From Bacillota bacterium (lineage in GTDB: Bacteria > Bacillota > Bacilli > Alicyclobacillales > SLC66): DNA of 43,455 nt. The notes below the pieces were generated by a model. That model was not told where the DNA came from. It did no database searches and worked only from the letters and a program-made list of their open reading frames with translations. The position numbers and the translations under genes were made by a program. Positions within the stretch are counted from its first letter, which is position 1, and each line of letters begins with the position of its first letter. The DNA is taken from the NCBI GenBank assembly GCA_021828865.1, contig JAJZCW010000027.1:1-43455 (forward strand), given 5' to 3'. Below, piece after piece: positions 26,238 to 35,181 of this stretch.

Positions 26238-27827
26238 TTAATTAACAAACTTATTACTTCCTTTCCAGTTCTGCTCACGCAAACGAAACTTTTGCAATTT
26301 ACCCGTTGCTGTTCTTGGTAACATATCCACCACTTCAAAGATTTTTGGCACTTTAAAGTGACTCATTCGCGCGCGGCACCATTCGCGCAAGTCGTTCATA
26401 TCAAGTTCCTTGCCCTCTTTGAGGACAATATACGCCTTTGGTACTTCTCCCCATTTTTCATCCGGTACTGCCACCACTCCCACTTCCAGAATTGCCGGAT
26501 GTTCGTACAGGACCCCTTCCACTTCCACCGAAGAGACGTTTTCTCCGCCTGAAATGATCACGTCTTTCGAGCGGTCCACAATTTCGATATAGCCATCAGG
26601 GTAAACCACTGCCAGGTCCCCGGTATAAAACCAGCCATTGCGGATGGCTTCCGCCGTTTGTTCCGGTTGTTTATAGTAACCTTCCATCACAACGTTGCCT
26701 CTGGTGACGATTTCACCAATTTCGCGTCCGTTCCATTCCACATCTGTCGCGTCTTTTCGCACTACTTTAGTTTCCCCGTTGAAGACCATTTCCACGCCTT
26801 GCCTAGCTTTGATTTTTGCTTGGTCTTCCAGAGAGAGTGATGCAAAATCAGCTCTCCACTCGCAATACGTGATAAAAGGAGACACTTCTGTTAGACCATA
26901 AACGTGGATAACATCCATGTTAAATAACTTCTGCACCTTGTCGATCACAGCTGCAGGCGGAGGGGAGCCAGCAGTGGCCATGCGCGGGTGAGCCATCATT
27001 TTAACTTGATCCGCACCAGGAGTATTGATCAGCATATTTAATACAGTTGGTGCACCACAAGCAAGTGTTACTCTTTGATCGACAAACAATTTCAGGGTTT
27101 GTACCGGATCGATCTTACGCAGGCACAGATGAGTGCCGCCGACCGCGGTGATCGCCCATACCCCTCCCCACCCATTCGCATGGAAGAGCGGCAGCGTATG
27201 CAAATACATATCCTCATGCACCACGCGCAAGTGATAGAGAAAATCAGCCGCATTGATGTAGTTATTGCGATGAGTTAAGATGACCCCTTTTGGTTTGGAG
27301 GTGGTACCGCTGGTGTAATTGATCGTGATTGCCTGATTTTCATCGAGTTCCACTGTAAAAGTCATTGCGGAAGCGCTTTCCAGAAGCTTCTCGTAATTAT
27401 GCGCGGCAAGGGGAGAGGAGAAACCGCTTTCCACTTGAATAAAAGTACGAACTTTTGTCAGCCTTGGAACCAATCGTTCGATCATGGCACCGTATTCACT
27501 ATCCACAATAATGGCTTTCGAATCACTATGCTCGAGTATGTAAAACACTTCTTCTTCTGCGAGGCGAATATTGAGCGGGACCATAACGGCTCCCATTTGG
27601 CCAATTCCATAGAAGCATTCGATCATCTCATGGGTATTCGGCAACATGACCGCAATGTGGTCTCCGGATGTGAGTTCCAATCCTTTTAATGCATTAGATA
27701 AACGCCAGGTGCGCTCGTCAAATTCCTGATAGGTCCATGTCGATGATCCATCAATAATGGCTGTTTTTTGGGGATAAAGCTTACGGGCTCGCCGTTTGAA
27801 CTCTATGGGTGTTAGTGGTGTAATCAA
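26238..27827 (-). CDS. AMP-forming acyl-CoA synthetase (ANL superfamily)
   Basis: Activates a carboxylic acid to its acyl-CoA through an acyl-AMP. About 529 residues from the TTG at 27827, which has GGGAGGGG five bases upstream. Motifs: INYTSGTTSKPKGVILTHRN (AMP-binding loop), IHVYGLTEVSPF, the hinge region GWFYTGDLAVVYPDGYIEIVDRSKD, and the catalytic lysine in PRTATGKLQKF. The chain-length preference cannot be read from the sequence. The CoA-transferase directly downstream suggests joint use of one acid substrate. Confidence 0.92.
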   Translation of the reverse strand: MITPLTPIEFKRRARKLYPQKTAIIDGSSTWTYQEFDERTWRLSNALKGLELTSGDHIAVMLPNTHEMIECFYGIGQMGAVMVPLNIRLAEEEVFYILEHSDSKAIIVDSEYGAMIERLVPRLTKVRTFIQVESGFSSPLAAHNYEKLLESASAMTFTVELDENQAITINYTSGTTSKPKGVILTHRNNYINAADFLYHLRVVHEDMYLHTLPLFHANGWGGVWAITAVGGTHLCLRKIDPVQTLKLFVDQRVTLACGAPTVLNMLINTPGADQVKMMAHPRMATAGSPPPAAVIDKVQKLFNMDVIHVYGLTEVSPFITYCEWRADFASLSLEDQAKIKARQGVEMVFNGETKVVRKDATDVEWNGREIGEIVTRGNVVMEGYYKQPEQTAEAIRNGWFYTGDLAVVYPDGYIEIVDRSKDVIISGGENVSSVEVEGVLYEHPAILEVGVVAVPDEKWGEVPKAYIVLKEGKELDMNDLREWCRARMSHFKVPKIFEVVDMLPRTATGKLQKFRLREQNWKGSNKFVN

Positions 27828-27898
27828 GGTAACCCCTCCCAAATGTATTATCTTATTATTCTAACATTCACCCCCCTTTGAATCTACTGAGCAGTCAA

Positions 27899-28498
27899 TC
27901 ATTTTGCTTGATTCAGCGCCTCCTTCCAGACGGAAAGCGTGTGCTCACCCGTTAACGTCAGCATTTGTCCCTGACTCATGAATGCAAGCGTGGGGAAACC
28001 ATTTGGCGCATTTTTTGAAACCTCGTGGGAATTGACGATGTAATAGACCTGAAAGTCGCTAAGATGAAAGTAGGAGAATTCTTGCCGTGTGAGTTGAATG
28101 GCCTGAGCCAGCGTGGTACCAGGAACAAACCCTTCACTGACTAGCACCGGAAGGCGCTTCAATTGAGACTTATTTTTATTTAAAGCGACCAGCGTGCGTT
28201 GACAATGGGGACACCAATAAGCTTCAAAGAGCAGTGGTCGATTTTTCGCATTCAGGATCACTTTATTGCCTGTTGCGGTGAGGACAGAAACATGGGTGTA
28301 GATATCAGTTTGAGCCATTTGGGGATTGAGCGATGAGCTAGGCGTAACCACCATCAGTCCCAATTCATTCTTAAAAGGAGGGTTCTTACTAGCCGATAAC
28401 CCGATTGCGCCAAGGACATCGCACCCTGCAAGCAGGCCGAGTCCCACTAAGCTTACCACGGCGAGAGATGCATGCCTTAACCAACGCCATTGCGCCAT
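27899..28498 (-). CDS. Thioredoxin-fold lipoprotein with CPHC motif
   Basis: About 199 residues. The start at 28498 has AGGTGGTGA upstream. The N-terminal basic region and hydrophobic core end in a lipobox, LLAGC, with the lipid-bearing cysteine at C26, so the protein should be anchored on the outer face of the membrane. A thioredoxin-like domain carries a C96-P-H-C99 pair in FEAYWCPHCQRTLVALNK, and a later cis-proline context NGFPTLAF. The CPHC pair is the DsbA type, which tends to be oxidising, but it could equally be a reductase. A strong terminator separates it from pruA, so it is probably only partly co-transcribed. The open frame continues to 28768, but that stretch covers the terminator and is not coding. 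Confidence 0.8.
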   Translation of the reverse strand: MAQWRWLRHASLAVVSLVGLGLLAGCDVLGAIGLSASKNPPFKNELGLMVVTPSSSLNPQMAQTDIYTHVSVLTATGNKVILNAKNRPLLFEAYWCPHCQRTLVALNKNKSQLKRLPVLVSEGFVPGTTLAQAIQLTRQEFSYFHLSDFQVYYIVNSHEVSKNAPNGFPTLAFMSQGQMLTLTGEHTLSVWKEALNQAK

Positions 28499-28523
28499 GT
28501 ATTCACCACCTTTTGTAATGGAA

Positions 28524-28551
28524 GAAAACCCCGCGCCATTTTTGCGCGGGG
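28524..28551 (-). terminator. Rho-independent terminator of the proline catabolic operon
   Basis: Perfect CCCCGCGC / GCGCGGGG stem with a seven-base loop, followed by TTTTCTT on the minus strand. It lies 41 bases behind the pruA stop. Confidence 0.92.
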
Positions 28552-28592
28552 CTTGTGTCGCTTTTTTCATTATAACGTGAAGTGGGGTTTGC

Positions 28593-30134
28593 TTAAAATA
28601 CTTCTGAAACGGATTTTGCTTGCATGAATAGCTGTAGATAGTCAGGGCCGCCAGTTTTGGAATCGGTACCAGACATATTGAATCCGCCAAACGGATGTGC
28701 TCCCACCATGGCTCCTGTACATTTGCGATTGAAATACAAGTTGCCACAATGCATGCGTTGTTCCGCATACTCGAAATGCGCTCTGTCGTTAGAATAAAGG
28801 GAACCAGTTAACCCGTATTCCGTATTGTTGAAGATGTCAATGGCTTCTTCAAAACTGTCCGCTTTGCTGACTGCCAGGACAGGTCCAAAAATTTCTTCTT
28901 GCATAATGCGCGCTTCCGGTTTGACATCCGCGATAACAGTTGGTTGAATGTAGTAACCATTGCCCTCTGCTTTACTGCCACCGCTCACCAAACGACCTTC
29001 CGTCTTGCCAATTTCAATGTATTCGAGAATTTTATGATAAGCCCCTTGATCGGATACGGGACCAATGGCGAAGTTGTCCTCAGGTAGTCCAATCGCAAGT
29101 GCATTTGTTTTCTCAATCACCATCTTGAGCACGTCGTCATAGACATCTTTGTGAATGATCGCACGCGAACCAGCAGAGCACTTCTGGCCTTGAAAACCAA
29201 AGGCTGATGTGACAATCGCAGAGGCTGCTGCTTCCAAATTGGCTGAAGCATCGACGACGATGGCATCTTTACCGCCCATTTCCGCCACCACTCGCTTAAC
29301 CCAAATTTGTCCAGGTGCTGTTTTTGCTGCAAGCTCGTTGATGTGGAGTCCCACTTCTTTGGAGCCAGTAAACGATATAAAACGCGTCTTCGGATGCCCA
29401 ACAAGGTAATCGCCAATTTCCGAACCGGGACCTGGCACAAAGTTAAGAACACCTTTTGGCAATCCCACCTCTTCCATGAGTTCGGCAAACTTAGCCGCAA
29501 TGATCATCGTGGGCGATGCCGGTTTAAGCAGTACCGAGTTACCGGTAACGATGGCTGATGTAGTCATGCCGACCAAAATAGCAAGCGGGAAGTTCCAAGG
29601 CGGAATCACAATGCCGACACCCAGCGGAATATAGTGCATGCGGTTGCGTTCGCCCGGAAATGGCGGCAATGCTTTTGGCGAAGCCAGACGAACCATTTCA
29701 CGAGCATAGAATTCCATGAAATCAATGGCTTCTGCCACGTCCCCATCTGCTTCTGCCCAGTTTTTACCAATCTCATAGACTTCCCACGCAGAAAATTCAA
29801 ATTTGCGTCTGCGTAGTTCTGCAGCAGCTTTGAACAGGTAATCGGCACGGCTGACCGGGTCTACGTATTGCCAGGTCGAAAAAGCCGACTGGGCCGCCTC
29901 CATCGCTTTTTCAGCAAGATCGCGGTTGGTTTGCGATACGCTACCAATGAGTTCGTCCACGTTGCCTGGATTGATTGACTTTACTTTTTTCTCTGTGAAA
30001 ATTTTTTCACCATTGATGATCAAGGGATATTCTTTTCCAAGTTCCGCTTTCACCTTTTTTAAGGCAGCTTCCATGGCCTCTTTGTTTTCCTTCAGTTGAA
30101 AATTAACCAGCGCTTCGTTTTTAAACTCCAACAT
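28593..30134 (-). CDS. pruA: L-glutamate gamma-semialdehyde (1-pyrroline-5-carboxylate) dehydrogenase
   Basis: Oxidises glutamate semialdehyde/P5C to glutamate with NAD+, the second step of proline breakdown. 513 residues from the ATG at 30134; a TTG one codon earlier is possible, and AAGGAG precedes both. The catalytic cysteine is C319 (FGFQGQKCSAGSR) and the general base E285 (VAEMGGKD). The cofactor segment IPPWNFPLAI is present. It follows the proline dehydrogenase gene by about 48 bases, so intermediate can pass between the two enzymes. Confidence 0.96.
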   Translation of the reverse strand: MLEFKNEALVNFQLKENKEAMEAALKKVKAELGKEYPLIINGEKIFTEKKVKSINPGNVDELIGSVSQTNRDLAEKAMEAAQSAFSTWQYVDPVSRADYLFKAAAELRRRKFEFSAWEVYEIGKNWAEADGDVAEAIDFMEFYAREMVRLASPKALPPFPGERNRMHYIPLGVGIVIPPWNFPLAILVGMTTSAIVTGNSVLLKPASPTMIIAAKFAELMEEVGLPKGVLNFVPGPGSEIGDYLVGHPKTRFISFTGSKEVGLHINELAAKTAPGQIWVKRVVAEMGGKDAIVVDASANLEAAASAIVTSAFGFQGQKCSAGSRAIIHKDVYDDVLKMVIEKTNALAIGLPEDNFAIGPVSDQGAYHKILEYIEIGKTEGRLVSGGSKAEGNGYYIQPTVIADVKPEARIMQEEIFGPVLAVSKADSFEEAIDIFNNTEYGLTGSLYSNDRAHFEYAEQRMHCGNLYFNRKCTGAMVGAHPFGGFNMSGTDSKTGGPDYLQLFMQAKSVSEVF

Positions 30135-30182
30135 CAATGCATGACTCCTTTCAATTTTTATTACAGAAGATCTTCACTTGTA

Positions 30183-31103
30183 TTATCGCTTAAACATTGA
30201 CTTGACGACAAACCCGACATTGGCAGGGCGCTCTGCCAATCGACGCATGAAATATCCGTACCAGTCGTCGCCATAGGGGACATACACGCGCACCGCATAA
30301 CCTTCTGCCGCCAGTTCCGTCTGATATTGCGTCCGGATACCATAGAGCATCTGGAATTCAAATTGAGTGAGCGGTATGGAATGCTCTTTGATGAAACCCT
30401 TCAAGTGATTAATGATGGATTCATCGTGAGTCGCAATCGCTGCAAAATTCCCGTATAAAAGTTGTTGCTCCACCAACTTGATATAATTTTTATCTACATC
30501 TGCCTTCTCGGGAAATGCAACGGTGGAAGGTTCCTTATAGGCGCCTTTCACGATCCGTAGGTTGGGATGAAATTCGTTCAAATCGGCAATGTCCTGTTCA
30601 CTTTTGTACAAATAGGATTGTATGACGAGCCCCACTGTTTCGCCAAACTCCCGACGAAGTTCCTTGAAAATTTCGAGCGTGATCTCATTATGCGCGTAGT
30701 CTTCCATGTCAATTCGCACAAAATTACCATATTGCTTGGCTTTACCAAGAATTCGCCGCATGTTGTTCATACAAAGATCACGGGATATGTCCAGTCCCAG
30801 TTGCGTCATCTTGAGGGAAAGATGGGACTTCACCCCGCTTTCCTGAATGGCATCCAGCGTGCGCACACAATAATCGGCGGAAATGACCGCTTCTTCGCTG
30901 CTATTGACGAATTCGCCCAGATGATCCAGTGTGACTAGAATTCCTTGTTGATTTAAGTTCATCACCGCTTTGATCGCATCTTCAATCGTTTCGCCAGCGA
31001 CAAATCGATCCGCACCTAATTTGAAGCCATATTTTCTCGCAAGTTCATTCGAAGATTGATTTTTTGCCAAATATAATAAGGTGTCTCTCATTAGTTGTAC
31101 CAT
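30183..31103 (-). CDS. putB: Proline dehydrogenase, monofunctional
   Basis: FAD enzyme that oxidises proline to P5C and passes electrons to the respiratory chain. 306 residues from the ATG at 31103 with AAAGGGGG upstream; an earlier ATG at 31121 lacks one. Seen are the barrel segments VRIDMEDYAHNEITLEIF and VIQSYLYKSEQDI, and the late EFQMLYGIR and VRVYVPYGDDWYGYFMRRLAERPAN, the C-terminal substrate/FAD signature with the YxxRRxxER pattern. First gene behind a sigma-54 promoter. Confidence 0.95.
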   Translation of the reverse strand: MVQLMRDTLLYLAKNQSSNELARKYGFKLGADRFVAGETIEDAIKAVMNLNQQGILVTLDHLGEFVNSSEEAVISADYCVRTLDAIQESGVKSHLSLKMTQLGLDISRDLCMNNMRRILGKAKQYGNFVRIDMEDYAHNEITLEIFKELRREFGETVGLVIQSYLYKSEQDIADLNEFHPNLRIVKGAYKEPSTVAFPEKADVDKNYIKLVEQQLLYGNFAAIATHDESIINHLKGFIKEHSIPLTQFEFQMLYGIRTQYQTELAAEGYAVRVYVPYGDDWYGYFMRRLAERPANVGFVVKSMFKR

Positions 31104-31140
31104 TTCGATCCCCCTTTCCACTTCTCACTCTTTAATATAA

Positions 31141-31156
31141 GCAAGAAGCATGCCAA
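31141..31156 (-). promoter_or_regulatory. Sigma-54 (-24/-12) promoter of putB-pruA
   Basis: The minus strand reads TTGGCATGCTTCTTGC, with GG and GC exactly ten bases apart and close to the TGGCAC-N5-TTGC consensus. Transcription would start near 31129, 26 bases before the putB ATG. The neighbouring gene encodes a sigma-54 activator with an intact GAFTGA motif. Confidence 0.85.
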
Positions 31157-31183
31157 AGATAATTCCGGAATAATTGCGACATC

Positions 31184-31238
31184 CATTGAACAGTAATGTA
31201 TATAGAGTGTATAATTCCATCAACAAAATTGTTCAATG
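31184..31238. promoter_or_regulatory. Inverted repeat between putB and its activator, likely activator sites
   Basis: CATTGAACA (31184-31192) and its exact complement TGTTCAATG (31230-31238) are 46 bases apart centre to centre. They lie upstream of the sigma-54 promoter, where activators of this class bind. The left arm overlaps the -35 of the activator's own promoter and the right arm lies just before its ribosome-binding site, so binding could also limit the activator's synthesis. Confidence 0.6.
31186..31215 (+). promoter_or_regulatory. Sigma-A promoter of the activator gene
   Basis: TTGAAC (31186-31191) and a perfect TATAAT (31210-31215) with an 18-base spacer, about 30 bases before the activator's ribosome-binding site. 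Confidence 0.6.
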
Positions 31239-31252
31239 AGGAGGCGGTGAAC

Positions 31253-32653
31253 ATGACCAACACGCAACCATCTTCCCACATGTCCATGGTCCCTCACGAT
31301 TTATTGCAGACCATTCTCAACACGGTCAGCGAAGCGATCACCATTGTGGATCGAAATGGAATTGTGCTTTTTTGGAACCAAGCTGCGGAAGAACTTTATG
31401 ATATTCCAGCGAATACGATTATTGGCCGCCACATATCTGATTTTTCCTGGAAGTCCCTCATGATCTCCCGAACGATCGAACAAATGCAACCGATTCGCCA
31501 AGCGTACCACGAACCCAAACCAGGTATTCACGTGCTCGTCAATTCTTCCGTGCTTGAATTAGAGGGAGAGGTCATCGGCGTTGTTTCCTCTGAACAAGAC
31601 GTCACACGCCTCGTCAGACTCGGTAATGAACTTTTTTCTGCAAGCCACCAGCTTCGAAATCTGGAAGATGAAGTAAAGAGATACACAGCGAATGAGGACC
31701 CCTTTCATCGCATCAAAGGTAGTGGCACAGCTATCACCAAAACTATTCAAACTGCTCGCCGTGTGGCGGAAACAGATGCCACCGTACTGATCACTGGTGA
31801 GTCAGGAGTAGGTAAAGAACTTTTTGCGCATGCCATCCACCGTGCGAGTTCCCGTCACACCAAACCATTTATCGCCATTAACTGTGGAGCTATCCCGAGC
31901 GCGCTGTTTGAAAGTGAACTGTTTGGATACGAAGGCGGGGCTTTTACTGGCGCAGACCGCCATGGCAGACCAGGTAAAATTGAATTGGCAGATGGGGGGA
32001 CGTTATTTCTCGATGAAATTGGGGAACTTCCTGCGGACATGCAGGTCAAACTTCTCCGATTTTTACAGGAACATCAATTTTACCGCATAGGCGGAGCCAA
32101 ACCAATCCATGTCAATGTGCGGATTCTCGCGGCAACCAATCGCAATCTGGAGGAGATGGTCAACGAACGCAGATTCCGAGACGACCTCTATTACCGTTTG
32201 AATGTCGTGCACCTGGAACTTCCTCCGCTTCGAAAGCGTATCGAAGACATCCCAGAACTGATCCAGTTGTTTTCAAGAGATGCAGCCCTGCAATATGGCA
32301 AACCAATTCCGCGCCTTTCTCCTGAAGTGATCGTTACATTGATGAATTATTCTTGGCCTGGAAACCTTCGCCAACTTCGTAACCTAATGGAGCGCCTTAT
32401 CATTCTTTCGGACGGCGATACGATCGAACGCGATCATCTTCCTGATTCCATGAAGGCACCTAGGCTAGCTGAATGGGTAGATGACACTCCTGCACCACCG
32501 ACTAACACGATGCACTCATTGCCCCCAATTGAAATGGATCAAATTCGTGCCGCACTGCAAACCACCTATGGCAATAAATCTGCAGCAGCCAAACTCCTTG
32601 GGATCTCTCGCGGAACGCTTTACAACAAGATCAAAAACAACGGATCAGAGTGA
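31253..32653 (+). CDS. Sigma-54-dependent transcriptional activator, PAS-AAA+-Fis (RocR-like)
   Basis: Probable activator of the divergent proline operon. 466 residues from the ATG at 31253, behind GAGGAGG. Order: a PAS sensor (about 16-120, [29 protein letters not shown]), the AAA+ domain with Walker A GESGVGKE (182-189), the sigma-54 contact loop GAFTGA (229-234) and Walker [11 protein letters not shown], and a C-terminal Fis-type helix-turn-helix ([20 protein letters not shown]). The architecture equals that of RocR of B. subtilis, which controls arginine/ornithine use. The neighbours here point to proline or a derived signal instead. The ligand of the PAS domain is unknown. Confidence 0.92.
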   Translation: MTNTQPSSHMSMVPHDLLQTILNTVSEAITIVDRNGIVLFWNQAAEELYDIPANTIIGRHISDFSWKSLMISRTIEQMQPIRQAYHEPKPGIHVLVNSSVLELEGEVIGVVSSEQDVTRLVRLGNELFSASHQLRNLEDEVKRYTANEDPFHRIKGSGTAITKTIQTARRVAETDATVLITGESGVGKELFAHAIHRASSRHTKPFIAINCGAIPSALFESELFGYEGGAFTGADRHGRPGKIELADGGTLFLDEIGELPADMQVKLLRFLQEHQFYRIGGAKPIHVNVRILAATNRNLEEMVNERRFRDDLYYRLNVVHLELPPLRKRIEDIPELIQLFSRDAALQYGKPIPRLSPEVIVTLMNYSWPGNLRQLRNLMERLIILSDGDTIERDHLPDSMKAPRLAEWVDDTPAPPTNTMHSLPPIEMDQIRAALQTTYGNKSAAAKLLGISRGTLYNKIKNNGSE

Positions 32654-32745
32654 TCCACTTCCCCCCCCAGGCGCAGTCATTCTATTTCCATGTCGAGATT
32701 TATTTATTCATTTTATTCTCATTATAAAACCTCAGAATTCTTATA

Positions 32746-32774
32746 TTGACGTTATATCCTAAAATGACTACCAT
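32746..32774 (+). promoter_or_regulatory. Possible sigma-A promoter of the penicillin-binding protein gene
   Basis: TTGACG (32746-32751) and TACCAT (32769-32774) with 17 bases between. The -10 matches only four of six consensus bases. No terminator is seen between the activator stop and this site; the gap holds only a run of eight C and AT-rich sequence. Confidence 0.45.
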
Positions 32775-32818
32775 CACTTTTCAGATGGTTCTTTGTCATT
32801 CGCTTAGGAGAGGATTAT

Positions 32819-35008
32819 TTGCTACGCAAAAATTTACGCATTCATCTGTTGCGAATATTATTCATCACGGTATTGCTCATCGTGCTATGGAGAATCGTGT
32901 ACATCCAAATCCACGATCGTTTCATTGGATCTCTTCTACAAAATGAATGGAAAACAACATCAGTTATCAAACCGGAACGCGGAACTATTTTTGATTCACA
33001 AGGAGACCGGATCGCATTCTCCGTGCCTGCCTACGATATGGATATCGATCTGGCACAAATTCAGCAACTTTCCCCTCGCAAGTTGCGAGCATTTTCAGAT
33101 CGACTCGCCCTCCTCACTGGCGCTACACCACGCGTGATGTGGGCACAATTGAATCAAAAAAATACGACCTGGCTTCGCATGTATCCCTATTTGGTGCATG
33201 TTTCCTATCCAACTAGAAATGCAGTATTGCAGCTTTTCTCTCACTATCAATTGAACAATGCGGTGAATCCCTATCGCACGTATGAGCGCGTTTATCCCTC
33301 GGGTACGTTTGCGGCACACGTCATTGGATTTTTGGACCAATCAGGCAATGGTGCGGCAGGTATTGAACTGGAATATAATTCCTATTTAGAAGGCAAACCT
33401 GGTGTACAGACGTATACCAAGGATATTGCCGGCATCCCCATTCCCCTTCATCCTATTGTCACGAAACCTGTCCAAAACGGAGATAATGTGTATTTAACGA
33501 TCAATCCTGCCATCGAAACCTATGCTGACCAGGCCTTATCTGTAATTGAGAAGCGATTTCATCCTGCACACGCCGCCGTCATCGTGGCGAATCCTAATAC
33601 TGGCGCCATTCTCGCCATGGCAGCATTGCCTTTTTTTAACCCGAATGACTACTGGAACTACAACGCCTCTACCCTTAACACGAACTGGGCGATCTCTGCC
33701 CCGTTTGAACCAGGAAGCACATTCAAAATTGTGACGCTAACTGGAGCACTCGCAACCCATGCCATCACGCTGAACCAAACCTACATGTCAGGGGTGGACT
33801 ACGTGAATGGCGTGCCCATACGCGACTGGAACCTTTGGGGATGGGGACGTGTCAGTTACCGTTTAGCGATGATTTATTCGAGCAATGTGGGATTTATCCA
33901 CATCGGCCAGGCAGAAGGAGTTTCCACGCTATATCGGTACATTCACTTGTTTGGAATGGATAAACCAACTGGCATCGACTTGCCTGGCGAATCATCATCA
34001 ATCCTTTTTCCAGAAAAAAATTTGAATCCAGTCGATTTTGCGACAATGACTTTTGGGCAAGGACTAGCCATCACCCCCATCCAACAGATTGCAGAAGTCA
34101 GTGCGGTAGCTAACGGCGGCAATTTAATGAAGCCTTATTTGGTACAAAAAATCGTTGCGCCAAACGGAAAAGTGGTCTATTCGCGGCGACCTGAAGTGGT
34201 GCGAAGAGTGGCTTCAAAATCAGTCATGGCACAAGTCACTCATCTAATGGTGCAGGACGTGGCAGATAATCCTTATGAAGTGAACGCCTATATTCCCGGC
34301 TATAACATCGCGGGCAAAACGGGTACAGCGCAGATACCCAGTCCCAATGGGGGCGGTTATCTTCCTCATATGTATAACCTTTCCTTTATTGCATTCGCGC
34401 CAGCCTATCACCCGCAATTGGCCATCTATGTCACTGTCAACGAACCACATAACACGATTCAATATGGCAACAGTGTCGCCTCGCCAGCCGCTCAGTATGT
34501 GTTACAAAGAGCGCTTCCCTATCTGCACATCAAACCGCACACCAAAGCAGGAACAAAACCTGGCGAATACTTACCAGATCCGTATGTCTTGAATGAATAT
34601 TATCAAAACACCTCTGAATTAAACACAGCCACTCAACAGTCCTATTTAACGATGCCTGATCTAAGTGGTGTGTCTGTTTCACACGCCAAAGCTCTTTTAA
34701 CCCAAGACGGTTTACATGTGCAAACCTGGCCAATTGGCGGCCGTGTGATCTGGCAATGGCCAAAACCCGGTCATTATGTGGTCCCTTCTCAACCCGTGTC
34801 CATCTTGTCTACCTATAACCAGGGAAGTAGTGGCGAGGTCATCATGCCAAATTTTGATGGGATGTCGATGAAAGTGGCCATTGATGAAGCAAGAGTGCTG
34901 GGATTGCAGGTGAAAATTTCCGGAAGCGGTTACGCCGTGAAACAGAATATTGCCCCATTGAAAAAAGTGCCGATTGGAAGCTTTGTACATATTTCGTTTT
35001 CGCCGTAA
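32819..35008 (+). CDS. Class B penicillin-binding protein with two PASTA domains (PBP2B/SpoVD-like)
   Basis: Monofunctional transpeptidase that cross-links peptidoglycan. 729 residues from a TTG at 32819, with AGGAGAGG upstream. One membrane anchor (about 9-28), a dimerisation/pedestal domain (about 48-215), then the transpeptidase with S300-TFK303, S354-S-N356 and K500-TG, and C-terminal PASTA repeats at about 613-675 and 677-729. The layout fits both septal PBP2B and the sporulation protein SpoVD. It lies outside any division cluster, so a specialised role such as cortex synthesis is possible but not shown. Confidence 0.92.
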   Translation: MLRKNLRIHLLRILFITVLLIVLWRIVYIQIHDRFIGSLLQNEWKTTSVIKPERGTIFDSQGDRIAFSVPAYDMDIDLAQIQQLSPRKLRAFSDRLALLTGATPRVMWAQLNQKNTTWLRMYPYLVHVSYPTRNAVLQLFSHYQLNNAVNPYRTYERVYPSGTFAAHVIGFLDQSGNGAAGIELEYNSYLEGKPGVQTYTKDIAGIPIPLHPIVTKPVQNGDNVYLTINPAIETYADQALSVIEKRFHPAHAAVIVANPNTGAILAMAALPFFNPNDYWNYNASTLNTNWAISAPFEPGSTFKIVTLTGALATHAITLNQTYMSGVDYVNGVPIRDWNLWGWGRVSYRLAMIYSSNVGFIHIGQAEGVSTLYRYIHLFGMDKPTGIDLPGESSSILFPEKNLNPVDFATMTFGQGLAITPIQQIAEVSAVANGGNLMKPYLVQKIVAPNGKVVYSRRPEVVRRVASKSVMAQVTHLMVQDVADNPYEVNAYIPGYNIAGKTGTAQIPSPNGGGYLPHMYNLSFIAFAPAYHPQLAIYVTVNEPHNTIQYGNSVASPAAQYVLQRALPYLHIKPHTKAGTKPGEYLPDPYVLNEYYQNTSELNTATQQSYLTMPDLSGVSVSHAKALLTQDGLHVQTWPIGGRVIWQWPKPGHYVVPSQPVSILSTYNQGSSGEVIMPNFDGMSMKVAIDEARVLGLQVKISGSGYAVKQNIAPLKKVPIGSFVHISFSP

Positions 35009-35081
35009 TTTAGATAGTTGAACTCATTTGAAGTAATGCCCTTGTTCGAGATCTGCAAGTGCCATCCTACCATAATCAAAC

Positions 35082-35111
35082 GACGGTACTACGAGACGCC
35101 GTAGTACCGTC
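35082..35111. repeat. Perfect 12-base-pair inverted repeat between convergent genes
   Basis: GACGGTACTACG and CGTAGTACCGTC enclose AGACGC. On the plus strand it is followed by AAAAAG, not by T, and on the minus strand by GTTTG, so neither side makes a standard terminator. It lies 74 bases behind the penicillin-binding protein gene. It may still stop transcription or bind a protein. Confidence 0.7.
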
Positions 35112-35150
35112 AAAAAGAATAGCAATAAATCCAAAATTAGGTATAACACC

Positions 35151-35181
35151 AATGTGGTCATTCATTCAGCATGACCACATT
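35151..35181. repeat. Perfect 11-base-pair inverted repeat at the end of the chemoreceptor gene
   Basis: AATGTGGTCAT (35151-35161) and ATGACCACATT (35171-35181) enclose a nine-base loop. The right arm takes in two bases of the chemoreceptor stop codon. No T-run follows on the minus strand (GGTGTTATACC). It is the likely 3' end of the glycerol/PTS transcript. Confidence 0.65.

Noticed and set aside
28573..28578. TATAAT before the lipoprotein gene as its promoter
   Set aside because: The -35 region fits poorly and a strong terminator lies between this site and the gene, so transcripts would be stopped at once.
28499..28768. N-terminal extension of the thioredoxin-like lipoprotein
   Set aside because: The open frame covers the pruA terminator and part of pruA. 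The lipoprotein signal begins at the internal ATG with a good ribosome-binding site.
32661..32668. Run of eight C as a phase-variable tract
   Set aside because: It lies eight bases behind the activator stop codon, so length changes would not alter a protein, and it is far from the next promoter.
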